DNA of 64,000 nucleotides from Combretum micranthum (Eukaryota; Streptophyta; Magnoliopsida; Myrtales; Combretaceae). Below, piece after piece: positions 13,076 to 26,500 of the stretch (position 1 is its first letter; every line of letters starts with the position of its first letter). Made by a program: the position numbers and the translations under genes. Under the pieces are notes generated by a model. That model saw nothing but the letters and a program-made list of their open reading frames with translations, made no database searches and was not told the origin of the DNA. Location of the stretch: the NCBI GenBank assembly GCA_024138025.1, contig JAMXBD010000696.1, positions 248,001 to 312,000 on the forward strand, in the 5' to 3' direction.

Positions 13076-13835
13076 CAAAGATGTAACCGAGTGGGCTATT
13101 ATAGGATTCTTTACACATCCAATCTATTAAAAGTTTTAGAGCCTGGTTTGGATATATAGTAAGAACCCTATAAGATTATAGGAATGGATGTAACTAGGTG
13201 GGCCGATATAGGGCTATTTACCTACCCGATCCATTAAAAACTCTTTAGGATTTTAAAGTCAAGTTTGGATATATAGTGAAAACACTATAAGGTTATAGAA
13301 TTGTGTTTGGATTATATAACAAACCTGATGGATATCTGATAACTTAGTACTATGATTTAAAATAAATAAATGAAAATATTACTAAATGGGCAACGAGAGG
13401 AAATGAGACGTGCAGTTCGATGTCAGTTATATTTTAGCCCTAATAGAATATTTAATTCAATCATATTCTTAAAATTTTATGTCATTATCTATCTCATAAG
13501 TAATATATTTATATGTTTAAGTGTTATATCAATAACATAGTATGCCACATATTCTATCTATTCCACATACATCTTTTAATTTTTAAATGTATAGAAAACA
13601 TATGTCAAAAGTCGTATTTCTTAAATTTATTATTAAAATTTGAACATCAATTAGGAAAAAAAAAAAAGAGTTGTAAGGTTATAGAATCGGGTTTTGGATT
13701 CTAAATCAGACCCTATAAGACAGGTTTGGATACAGTATGAAAACCTTGTCAAGTTATAGGACGGGTCTAATAGGGTAACGGATTGAGTATCGGGTTAATA
13801 TAATCCATCAGAAACTCGACATGGTTACATCTTTG
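13076..13835. mobile_element. Degenerate non-autonomous hAT element (hAT-2)
   Basis: The ends CAAAGATGTAACC and GGTTACATCTTTG are perfect 13-bp inverted repeats. Subterminal sequence repeats decayed versions of the GGGTTTGGATA / CCCTATAAGG wording seen in hAT-1. A second internal left-end-like copy begins near 13187. Flanking octamers TTAATGCC and TTCATGAA match at only 5 of 8 positions, so the target duplication is uncertain. No transposase is present. Confidence 0.6.
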
Positions 13836-15957
13836 TTCATGAACGAAGAATTTAAATGAAATATTTTCAACAAAATGATAAACCTTTTTTTTTAAAAACA
13901 AAATAACAACATTAATGTAGGCATTCCATTTGGTTCGGCTCATCCCCATTGCAATCGAGCTTAAATTCAAGTCGTTAAGTATTTGAAATTTAAAAGCTTT
14001 TACATATTTGTTAAACTTGTGAAGCTACACATAAAATAGAATCAGAACGAATATTTAAATCATTTAAGTGTAAATTTCTATAAATCTATGTTAAATAATG
14101 TTTGTAAAATTATAGATATATTTTATAGCTACATATATTTATAATGGTTCTAAAAACCTTGAAATACATACATAATAGACAAAGGGATTAAAAAAATTAA
14201 GTTTTTTTTTTCTCCCATAAATAATTATTAATCCATTCCATAGCGTGCATAGAAGAAGACTGGTAAATCAAATTTTAATTCGTTTTTAATTATTTTATTA
14301 AGAATAATGAATTGAAGAAAATATAATTTTTCATATATCTTAAATTCTTGATTATATAAATGAAATAAATAAGTTATGTAGTAGACTTTACAATTAGAAT
14401 TCAAACTTGAAAGAAGATAATAAATGTTAAATAGGGAGAGAGAGACAAGGAGGAAATATAAGATGTAACACCCTAATATGTTTTTTTTTCTTCCTTAAAT
14501 ATATTTTAGCTTATTTGATTCAAATAAACCGATGGATAAACCAAATTAAAAAATAGAATTATACTTTGATTTGGTTAAATAGTGTAAGAATACGCAAAAT
14601 CAATTGTATTATTTAATTAACTCAAAAGAGTCTGCTAGAAACTAAACTTGTAGTATCATTTTGAATAGAATCTATATTTAATTGGACTGAATTCTGATTT
14701 TAAATTGGAGAAACCCTATCAGGCGAGTTTTAGTAACTCATTGAATATCATTTTGAACAAAACCTGTACTTAAAACTAATCTGGATTGTGCTTGCAGCAT
14801 AGGTTCCTCTTATACACTTGTCTTGACAAAAAACAATTAAAAATGACTATAAGCTATTGGAGGACTAACACCAATATATTGGAGGAGGGGGAAGAAAATA
14901 AGAAGCCCTTTGCAGGAAAATTGTTTAATTAAGTTTTATGATGCTGTAGATCAACTATTAACTCTTAGAAAAAGGATGCAACACACAAGTTTCACCATTA
15001 CTTTGCAGTTCTTCCCAAAAACAACAAAATTTTACACCAAGAAGAAGAGAGATCTGCAATAACACTCGTGGATTATGATCCAACCAAAAATAAGAATGCT
15101 TAATTCCACTTTAAATATCCACAATGTATTTTTAAATTAATCGGTTGTAAAACTAATTCAATACCGTTTCATAGCATGTAAGCATTCTATATCTCAAAAT
15201 TTACAATCAATTGACTATAAAAATAATTTAGATAGCTATAATAAATATCTCAGTTATTTATTTATTTTTTTAAAACTAGAATGTCTCAGTTGTTTAATTA
15301 AGTAAATCTTTAACATTAGCTATAAATGTCTCGATTGCTTCATTAAGTAAATCTTCAACATTCAATCAAGATCAAGCACTCAACATGACTATATAATTTA
15401 GCTAAAAAGTCAAATTTTGGAGTTAAATTTTAGTATTTCAACTTTGAAATGACCAATTTAATACTTAATTAATTTTTTAAGGCTATTTTTATTTACCCAC
15501 TAACACTTATTGTTCTATTTGTTGAAATAATAAAATAATAAAAATAAAAACAAAATTTCAATATTAGTTGTGTTATAGAGTAAATGATGTTAAAACTTTA
15601 GCAAAAATGACAGTAGAAATTTTTTTTAGATACTTAATTGACATTTTAAAGTTCATGCACCAAACTTTACAAAATTCAAGTACTAAATTTAACATTTAAC
15701 CTATTATTTATTAACTTAAAAACATTATTCATTAAGTCAATCATTTGATAACATGCCTTTTTCACTAGCTCACGAATTTTAAATTGGATAACATGAACCG
15801 TGATTGCCCAACTCCCGACATCATCCATGACCTCAGGCTACAATGAGGCAAGTGGGAAACTCCCAAGCCTTTAAATTCTATATTTTACGTAGAAAGAAAA
15901 TCAATCTTAATCGATCTTCTTTCACCCACCCTAATGAGAGATAAGTGGGTAATCCTT
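13836..15957. other. Intergenic, repeat-rich, no gene recognised
   Basis: AT-rich. TGTAACACCC at about 14464 resembles the start of a Ty3/gypsy-type LTR, but no matching end or target duplication was found. Phrases at 15420-15690 are shared with the repeats at 3.7-4.6 kb. Confidence 0.35.
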
Positions 15958-16094
15958 GGACCATCTATTTTTGGCAATACCTTCCACTGAGAATGTGCCA
16001 AATAAGAATGTGAAACCACATACAATACTAATACAACATCCCTTGCTTATATAGCACATCCTTAGTAAAGAGTATTATAAAAAATAGATGGTCC
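15958..16094. mobile_element. Small foldback (MITE-like) element
   Basis: The terminal 15 bp GGACCATCTATTTTT and AAAAATAGATGGTCC are exact inverted repeats. The similarity continues imperfectly inward for roughly 50 bp on each side (shared AATACC/AATACT and ATGTGC blocks). The total is 137 bp. No target duplication is evident, so the superfamily is unassigned. Confidence 0.6.
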
Positions 16095-16699
16095 TATTTA
16101 TTTTTCCATCCTAATGGGAAATTGGTGAACATATTGTGTGAAATTATGATCCCATCATTAATTCTAATGAAATCAATTCCATCACTATCCAATAACTCAC
16201 ACCATAGCCAATTGAGATCAAACTACTAAAATAATTAATATTTCTATTATTATATTTATTCTAACGATCAAATGATTGACTGGACAGTCCTATCAACAAA
16301 ATCGTAGAAACTCTCATAAACTCATCCATGATTACATTAAACTGCTTTCGAACTCAAGGTATAAATTGATAATCAGAGATTCGAGTTAATTTATCATATC
16401 AGGTTCACTCAGACTTATTATGCATACATGACCGACACCAAAAAATGGAGTATCATTTATCATTAAAGCTTTTCGCGTAAGGGCACCAGCAACCACTGAA
16501 AATATTTTCAAAACCTATCTTAATGGAAATCATGATATGCACCATCATATGACAAGATTATATAGAATTCCAACCATTCTTTTTCTATTTGATCTTTCTG
16601 AGTATCCTCCGGGCACATGGAACCAAAACCCATTTTTCTGTTTCATCTTTTTAAGTATCCATGGGGCCTTGACATATCAAATAAATAAAATAAAAGCAC

Positions 16700-16800
16700 A
16701 AGCTAATGGCATTATAGCCTAGTAGCATTACCTTTAGTTTCCCAATTGGAATGTACGGGTTTGAATCCTCTTTCCTGTTGTAATGGCCAAAAAAAAAAAA
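16700..16800 (+). mobile_element. tRNA-derived SINE
   Basis: TAGCCTAGTAGC at 16715-16726 matches the RNA polymerase III A box at 11 of 12 positions. GGTTTGAATCC at 16758-16768 matches the B box at 10 of 11. The 31-bp gap between them is right for a tRNA-like promoter. The element ends TGGCC followed by a poly(A) tail at about 16789-16800. It does not fold as a tRNA gene. The 5' boundary is approximate. Confidence 0.65.
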
Positions 16801-17461
16801 TATATATGCACAAGCCCAATTTTTTTCAGTTCACCATCCACAAGCAAACATTTACACAGGCTGCCGTCCTGCCTGAGTTGGGAATGTGGGGGTACCCTGT
16901 GCTGTGCCAAGGGTCTTTACCCTCTCCAGGAGTAAGTTCTTGCTCCCACAGGTTTCCCCCCTGTTGATATGTGGGAATTTCTTTCTTGCACATAATTCGA
17001 GCAAAAAGCATCTCGGTTGCTTAAATTCCACTCCCACTACTCCAATTGAGTGGTAAAGTTGGATAATATAAGATCCATTCAACCAATGCTTTGTCCTACG
17101 ACCACCAATCTTAAGACAAAAGGTGTTGCTCTTAAAGATTTCAAAGACGCCACTCTAGCCCTGCAATGACTCTTTTTGCATATATAATGATGTGTAATTA
17201 AAAAAAAAAAAACTAATACTAAAACCAGATCTTTATCATTATTCCATCCAACTTTACAAGGCCCTGGCTACAAGGGAAAGTGAGCTGATACAAAGGGACA
17301 TGAGATAGAAGAGGTACAGACTGGTTACTTCTAGCTGGGTCAATACTCCTATATGCTGAATATTTTCAATCTAACCCCAAATTGAAGCTGAACGAACCTG
17401 AACAACTAATACAGCATAATCTTTCTAACATCTACATCCAATGGAGATCATATCAGTGCTA
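16801..17461. other. Intergenic, downstream of the SPL gene
   Basis: A GC-richer patch at 16855-16990 (with GGGGGTACCC and two CTCCCAC/CTCCAGG blocks) gives short overlapping open frames on both strands, but none has a recognisable domain. Part of 17250-17511 is probably the SPL 3' UTR. Confidence 0.35.
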
Positions 17462-17511
17462 TCACATTTCCTGTGCAGAGACTAAGGGAAAAAAATGACT
17501 AATTACCATAA

Positions 17512-20500
17512 CTACATAGCTCCATATTTCAGACAATCCCACCTGAAGGGTTCGAACACGTAGAGGACCCTGGGTGAGCTTTTGAATAGTAAAGCTGCAC
17601 AAACACAAACAGCAGCAATGGCCACCAGAGAGAGCACAGCTGGCCTGTAAGATAGAACTGTTCTTGTACTGCCATAAGCTAGCTTCTGTTCGCACAATTT
17701 GCAAGGCCCATGCTGAGTACCACACTCACCCATCTCAATTCGTAATGATGCTTTTCCTGATCTATAATCCCTTTGTTTTGGGTTGGCAGGGATATCAACA
17801 ATCACATGCTCTTTCTGAGATGCCGCATTAATTTTTCTCTGCACTAGATTTATGTAAGAATTGCATCCACGCAAGCACGCATAGTCATTAGGTGTCAAAC
17901 CTGAATTATCACGAGCACTCTTCCATGCCTTGATGCCGATCTGAGAAGAAGCAACAAGGCAATCATGGATGCTATGCAAGACATCAAAATTACATGCCCG
18001 CCCATTGAAATGGCAGAATCAATGGATGCTATCCTAACTTGCTTGAGAAAGTAGAAATGGGTTTAGGACAAAATTCCTTTTGAGAGGTCAATAAAATGGA
18101 AGAGTGTTGAACCAATGAAGGATACTTAATCCTACATTTCATTATAAAAAAATTTTTATGAAAAAGATATGAAGAATTGCTTGCAACAAATACATGAAAA
18201 GAGAAATTTTCTGAATCAGGAGTCAGAAATAACAATAGTATGGAGACAGAAACCTAGAATGGGAGGTCATCTACATGTAAAATATGAGATAATATTTAAC
18301 TGGGAAGTTAAAGAGTAAATAATAGATCCCTCCGAAAAGAACACTGCATCTGAGTAGATGAGACATACCGATTTTGGATCACTGGTTAAGGCATCCAATA
18401 TTTGCTCACAACCATCTCTACTGGCAACAAGGTGAAGAGGAGTCAAACCACCAGGCCCAGCAGCATCTGGACAGAAAATGGAACTCCGGTTCTCCTTGAT
18501 GGTGTTTTCCTTCTGTTGTGAGGTTGGTTCGACCAAAACCTCCTCTGGAGCATACCATAATAAGAATTCCACCATTCTTTGACTCCCCTTCTGCACAGCT
18601 CTATGGAGAAGACCCATGTCCAACAGAGCTAGATGAACTGAAGGATGCTCTCCAGCATCAACTACTCCATCAAACAACATGCCCAAGAGTTTTCTGACCA
18701 CTGCACACCATTCATGTTCCATGGAAAATTCCATTAACCACTTAAATCGTTTGAATGGGAAAAAACCAAAACTATGTTTCAGGTCCATAAGCCGAGAACC
18801 CCGGTGTAGTAACCAGCCCATTTCATTTAAAAAATCCAGGGCTTGATTTCTGGTTTCAGCCTTTTGCTTCTCTTCTAAGGTGTCAGTAGAATTTTCATCC
18901 ACCTCAATTATATCCTCTAATGCACGGATCTCAGAACACACTTCCTCTTCAGCAACAATGAAAGGAAAGAAACTGCTACTGAGCCCACGGTCCTCCACCT
19001 GAAAACCACAAACCTCATATGAGAATGCATATATACACGTCTCAATGCAATAGATTAAGTAATGCATCTCCCTCATCACACATGTTACATCAAATGCATT
19101 TTTGAATTTAAACAATTTTGTATTAGTCTATTTATTGCAATAACCAAGCTATTTAAATGTGTAACTCCATGCATACAATTCAAAATAACCATGGAGGAAA
19201 ACATAAGCAAGCATAACAGACCTCAATGAAGCCTCTCCAGAAGCTTTGGGTATTGGACAAGAGAAGCTAAGGCTATGGAGCTTTTCATGGTCATTACGTG
19301 GTTCAGCTCCTTCCATCAGGTCATAACAACTTTCCTGTGCAAGATACTCACCTTCTAGAACACATAACAACCTGAAACCAGAATATGACATTTATCTTTT
19401 AGTATGTAACAGGAGGAAATGTAAGATATGAATCCAGGAGCAATAGAAATCTACCTGGAAGTTGACCTGCAAATGTTAAAGCCTTTCACCAAAAATCGAG
19501 TATTCCCAGTTTCTGTTACTGCAATTGGTTTGACACTTGTGATTTTGCAACATCTATCTTTTGTTAAGGGTAAAGGCGTCTCTATAACAACTTGACCTGC
19601 AGAGAAGTGAAAAACCTCTATTATCTTCAATGAAAGTATCCAAAACGATAAAAAAGTTGAAGTGGAAAAGAGGAAAAGGGCAGAAACCATTAGAGATGAA
19701 TGCCACACTTTGTTGCACTCTGACATATATCCATCCTGTGGTCCAAAAAGGCTCATCAGATGCATCCAAAAGCCTCCTCAGACTGAAGCCCAGATTGTGG
19801 AGAAGCTGTATTTGAGAACAAGGACAATGATTGACCAAATCATGCTTTCTTCACTGTAGAAATCATAATTGCCTGGTTTGCTACCACATAAGACCATACC
19901 TTGTCCCACATGGATTTCTCCAGCCGAAGATATATTGTCAGCAATATGCATCCAGGCCTAATATGACTCTCAATATCCGTGGGACTTTGGGATAACCAAT
20001 CAATGATCTATAAGATAAAATATGAAGCCAAACTGGCCATCAGCACACACAAAGAAAGTAATGACAGAATAATGGAAACGAATGAAGTATCATGGATAAA
20101 TGAATAAGGGCAACCTGTGTCCGCAAAACTAGAGGGAGATCACTTGGATCCTTCCCGAACAGCTTGAAAATTATTCGATCTGTCCGGCTCTGAGAAATTG
20201 AAAGAAGTAGTCAAAGTAAAAAAGTAAGATACATAAGTATGAACCACAAAATGTGACCTTAAATATTCAATGCAGAAAAGGAAGGATCATATGGATTTGT
20301 AATAGCATTTTCCATACAGTAAACATTTGAACTACTGAAACTGACAAGTAAAAATAGCCTGCATCATATTTTTAGATCAAACTTAACACAAATGAAAACA
20401 TTGGAAAAAATAGTAACATATTTCCTTTATGGTATGCTTGGTGAGGTAAAATCATATGGAATTGAATAAATGAAATAAAAAGAACGGAATGGAATGGAAT

Positions 20501-23500
20501 GAAAATGAATGGAGCGAGAATATCCTTTATCATGATTTTAATGGCATTAGAGAAATAGATTTCTTTTGTATATAGTAAGGTTTCTGAAAGAATGGAACCA
20601 AATGAGATATGATTTCTCATGATTGGAATTACATTGACAATAACATATCGTAGGATGGGAATGCAAAGACTTTCCCTTCCTTTATGGTACACTAATGAGC
20701 ATGACAAACTCATCGTTTTACACTGTTGGAGTGCATATGTCAAATTCATTTTTTTTTTTTAATTTTCTTGGGATAATTCAAATTAAAAAATTTGTATGGT
20801 CAAGAAAATAAATGAATCAGAAAACAAGCATATATATATATATATATATATGTGGTAATGGAAGGGTATGGTTGCAGTATAACTACCTCCAGGCACATGA
20901 ACTACTCTACAAGACCCATGCACCAACTTAGTATAGCTTGCACTATGTAGGTTGACCTGATATGTGTGCTTAGTGATTTGCACCCAATCAAACTATGTTA
21001 CTAAGAGCAGCATCCACATAATGACAATTAGATCATATAGTTTGGTCCAAAAAAAAAAAAAATGTAATCATATGGAAACATACCTGAGCTTCTTCACTAG
21101 AACTTGATGGGGATTGTGAAGAGGTTGAATTTGAGATTGTACTTGTAACAGGTGGACTTGACTTCTGAGTGCCTTGATTTGTCAATGTAGGAAAACTAAG
21201 AGATCCATTTCCAGAAACACCTGGGACCTGATTCCGCTCTATATTCCCCCTACATTCTTGAGATTCATCATAAACACTATTCAAGTCAAAATGGACCTTT
21301 CTCTGCATTGTGTTAGACACAGGACATGCTAAACATTGTCCAGTGGAATTGTTAACATTTGGGAAATCATCCATTTTTGATGTAGAGGCACAAGCTTTTG
21401 CAGATTCAGAAGCACTTCCAGGGGCATCTGGAGTCCTGTCCGTAGTTCCAGGAGAGATTGCTGGGTTTTTAGTTTCCTGCAGTATTCCTGATAAGTTCTG
21501 CACATTTGTATTGGCCAGGTTCCTCAACAGATGTGATAAAAGATCTTGATCCTTGGTTTGGTCAACACTACTAGCTGCAAGTCATAACAACAGAAACTGA
21601 AGTCAAGAGACCGAACCATTAATAATGCTTATCTATAGTTAAATCAGCAAAAAAATTAGTCTAACAATGTGCATCCCATGGAAAACATGACTAGCTTCCA
21701 CCTTTTCTATGGGAGGGCCGAGGGGCACGATTGCAATTGGACCAACTACCTTAGGTTGTCAAAATCGTAATTTTACTATTTACTAGAATGTATAGAATTA
21801 GTAGAATTGTAAACAATCATGCACTATCCTAAAAATTCATATTTTTATTTAAAGTCTGCATCTAAACAATTTTACATCTTTTTTAATTAAGAAAAAACAC
21901 ATGAAATCATACACTTTTAGAATCGTATATTTCACCCGCGATTTTGACAACCATACAACTACCTATGCACATACAACCCGCCTATAAACATGCACAAGTT
22001 GAGTGCGCCTTACTTGTGTATAAAAATCTACCAGGTAGCCTTGGAGGGATTTGAACTCAGACTTCATGCAATTATCATTAACGTACCTGGGCCTAAACCA
22101 AACAGCCCCCTCGGGTTTGAATGACTTCTTTTTTCATTGGTCAAACACGTTGATTTCTTTTAGAGGATAAAACAAACATGAAACCCCCCATAATAGTTAT
22201 CCACCATGAGTATAGGTATGCCATCTTTATCACATGCAATAGATTTCCCATCTAATAGTCAGGTACCACCGCCACAAATGCTAGAAATGAAGCATTGTTA
22301 TTGGAAGCACTCACTATATTTGTATGAGGTAATACTTCCATAGTAAAGCACCTTGATGGGATTCAAATCTCAAGTTCCATGCCAAAGAGTCACTATTATA
22401 ATTGATACCATATCTAAATTTGAACTCCGATTCTTATTTACAAATTAATGCCCCAGTTGGGCTGAAAAATCGACTAAAATCCACCATGTTTAATAATCAA
22501 ATGGGAGAAAATAATGAAATATAAATATATTGTATAAATATGAAATAATTAGTTAAAAAATGGTTTTTCCAAAGGTATTTCATGAAGTTACCATTGTGAA
22601 AATGCATTTTATTTTAGGTGTTTTAATTGTAGTACCCCAATGATACAACCCCAAGGTTACATAAACCTATGCTAAGGGTATATGGTAGAAGAAAGCATAT
22701 TTGAGTAGTGTGATGTTTGTTGTATAGTGTGTGTCACTGTGTTGTAATGGTGCTGTGTTGATTGTGTTGTAGCTATATGGTGTGTTGTATTGTATTGAGT
22801 TGTAGCCATATCATTTGTGTATTGTATCGAGTTCTAGCCATATTGTTTGTTGTATTGTATTGAGTTGTAGTTGTTGCATTGTATTGTGTTGGGTTTTCAT
22901 GAGTGACAGGTGGCATTGTTCGAGGATGCCACGTGTATTGGTGTATGCGTCAGTTTGCAGCGTGCTATGGAAGTTAGTTAGTGGTAGTAAGTAATTGGCG
23001 GGAAGCAAAGAAGTATAAATAGAGGAAACTTGAGAGAAGAAAAGTACTAAAAGTTGTTCAAAACCCTAGCAGAGAGAAGATTGACTTAAGAGTTCCTCTA
23101 TATTCAGCTCTAATCTCCTCTTTGTTGCACTTGTGAATTTGTTCCCCACAGTTGCATCACCCATAGTCATTTTACAAAGAAACACATGATATACAGGTGC
23201 GAAAAGAAAAATACAAGTTTATATGTGCTTTAGCACCAATGAAATTTCCCTTGAAAGAGATGCAATTTGCATGAAAAATTCAAAGTTGGAAGAGCCAGTT
23301 AGAAGGTACATTTATACTCAAGTAAAAAGACCTAAAGGTTGACATTGTCCTAAAATATAAAAGTTACATTAAAACAAAATAAGTGCATACTGTCAAATAT
23401 TATGTCACGTTTTTTGGTTCAATAGAATGGAATAAGACCGGAAAGGAATAGCAATTTCTTTATTTTTTTTATTAGGAGTATTTTTGAAGAAAAAAAGATG

Positions 23501-26500
23501 TTTTTACTAAGGAATAGCAATTCCCCTGATAAAGGAAGGAATAAGAATTCCTTATATGTCCCATGTTATATGAAATAGGTATTCCTTATGTAAATTTTTT
23601 ACAAATCAAACAAAGAAATAACTATTCCATAATATTAAAGTCAGAATACCAATTTCATTCTTCTCAACCAAATGCGACGTTGGTGTTATGGTTTTTCATG
23701 TGAAGTAAAAAATAAAGACAGCTGTCGGTTATAATTACATTTTTAATCCTTACCTCTTTCAATTTTTATCCTTTTACACATTGATCAAAATACCTCTTCC
23801 GATTCAAGCTGTACCTCCCAACTTTAACTATTAGATATGGAAGGCATTTCTTCTATGCATTTTCAAGGGAAATTACATTGCTCCTAAATTACATGATACA
23901 GGGATGTTTTTCCTTTGAGGTGCACATGTATCATGTGCTTTATTCATGGCAACTGGCCACGGGGCCACCACAAGAAACACATATGATGCATGCATTTTCA
24001 CAACGTTAATTCATGTAATACATATTTATGATTTTATCATATTTATACACTACATCCATGTGTCTTTTGGAAATTATGACAACAGCATTCAGACTTACAT
24101 CTCCATTCTTTCTATTTTATAATTATATTACAATAAATTTATCTAAAATTTTAAGTTAGTAGATTAAAGATGTGTTAGAAAACCACATAATTAATGGGCA
24201 TTAATAGACCAATTGTACAAGAAAACCATATTGGATAAACATCTTCAATTCTCTTACAACCTAAAGCTAGCAAGGAAAGATTTACTTCCAGAGAATTTTT
24301 GTCATTCAAAAACCCCTTTTTACCCCCTTCTTGGGTTTATGTCTCTCTCAAATGTTGAATAATGCTGAACTTCAATTCAATGATTTCCCTCTCTAGTGGT
24401 AGTTTATTATGAGTCTGCAGAACAATAGAATTACTCAAAAGAAGAATTCCTTTAATTTCATCACAACCCGTGATTTTAAATCCATAATCATGTTCCTCTA
24501 ACTCCATTTATCCCACCATTACCTACTAAAAGAATATCTCAACTACCATTGGAAAAAATTGCCAAACTGCTTCTATGAAGAAGCAGAACATTCTATATGT
24601 CCTCCATTCATAGGGCAGGTGAAGCCATTGTTTCCTCCTAGGTAATGCAGAGAGAGCCAAGATGCCCAAGACATCTTATTGTCTCATGCTTTTATACAGT
24701 CAATCATGTGAGGCATGCCAATATTGAATGTATTATCTGCAGTCCACTGATTATCTAATTGCCTCCATCTATTGTTGCAATCAGCCTAACTATAAGTACA
24801 TCACCATCAAGAGAAATGTCTTTAAGTATACCAACAAAAGGAAGCAAACAGAAAAGATAATCACTACAAGGACAAGCATCCAAATAATGCAACAGAAAAT
24901 AAGATTTTATAAAGAGCAGACAATGTCTTAGGACAAAGAAAACAATATGCCACGAATAACTGCAAGTATTCCAGGGCATTGTCAAGGAATATCTTCTACT
25001 GGAAAAGTGTAATTTGTTGTGTCAATTAGGCAATATGCCAAACTTCAACCAGAATGACATTCAGCTGAAAAGGATCCTATTGTCAAGCCAATAGCTTATG
25101 ACTACATACGGTATACACATATAACATGCCACACTCAGCAAGGCAACCATCAAGCTAGCAGATCCAATTGCTTATCAACTTAGTGTTCCCAGTAAGAAAT
25201 GATAGGAAGACAAGTACTTACGGTGCATATTGGCTAATATCCTTAGAAGACTAATCAATAAATAGCTGCTACTGCTTTCTTCACTGAGAGACCCTACATT
25301 AGTGCTGGTGGTATCAGGATGTGTTTTTCTCCTTCGATTGTGTCCTGCCAACCGCCTACGGCAACTTCTCTTCCCTTCATCAAACTCTTGAAGAGCATGA
25401 AACCTGTCCATAAGCATGACAAGGATGCATCTAACTGGAAAAAGAAGATAATACCTCAAAGATGGAATATAATCATGAAATTCAGTCTGGAACTAATTTG
25501 CAAATTTATATTCTCATGAAGGACCTTAATTCTTTAATAAATTTATATATAATGACTGCAAAGGCAGTATATGGCTTAAATGAACAGCTCCTTCGCTAAT
25601 GCTGTGTTTGGCAACTTTATTTAAAGTGGAAATGGGCGGAAATGGATGAAAATGGGCGGAAAGAAAAGAGTGGAAATGGAAATAAGTGGAAGTCTGTTTT
25701 ATGTTTGGTAGCTTACAAAGGAAATGCAAAAAGAGAAATAGTGTTAGTGATTGGCAAAATTATCTTGTATCATTTCTATAAAATATTAGTAAGAAGAGTA
25801 ATTTGGTAATTGACTTTGCTATCCACCAGTTTCTCTCCAAATTGGAGAGAAAAGAAATAGTTTAAAAAGTTTCCACTCATTTCTCTTCTTTACTACAATT
25901 TTCCACTTTCACTTAAATTCTCAAACAAAATTTTTCTTTCTTCTGTCTGATTCCACTTTTGAAAGTGGATCAAACACAGGCTAAGTATGAAGTGTGGAGC
26001 TAACTAACCTGCTACATTGCTGACAAAACCGCTGCATAACATTTCCTACCAGAGATTCACTTGCTTTGGAATGAACCTCACAAACCTTATGCCGTCTGTG
26101 GTAATCCTTGGCATTGCTAAGATCTGCCCTACAACCCTCCACCTGACACACTGCACGAGTTTGATTGCTTTCGACAATTTTAGTCCTCTTTCCTAACGCT
26201 TTTTCCATATCTGCAATTGGATAAACCTGGCCACCGAGATTTAAACTTAGAGCCCCAGCCTCATCACCCATTTCCCCCATTGGCGCCATATCACCCTCAA
26301 CTCTTCTTCGCTTCTCGAGGTCCCTTTTATCCTTTTCCTGGCCAAAAGTAGCATCTTGTAACGAAGATGCACCATTGGAAAATCCTGAGCTAGCCAAATT
26401 GCTCTGTACGGTGGGAAACAATTGCCTACTTCTACAGTCTGCCTGAACTGAATTAATTGGACTTGCAGTGAAAAGATCACCATCCCATTTCCAATCATTC

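Noticed and set aside
14464..14480. TGTAACACCC as the start of a gypsy LTR
   Set aside because: No matching CA end with a target duplication could be found downstream.
22690..22880. Repeat array that could superficially suggest a CRISPR or satellite
   Set aside because: Units are imperfect, contiguous and few, and this is a plant nuclear intron. They are simple tandem repeats.
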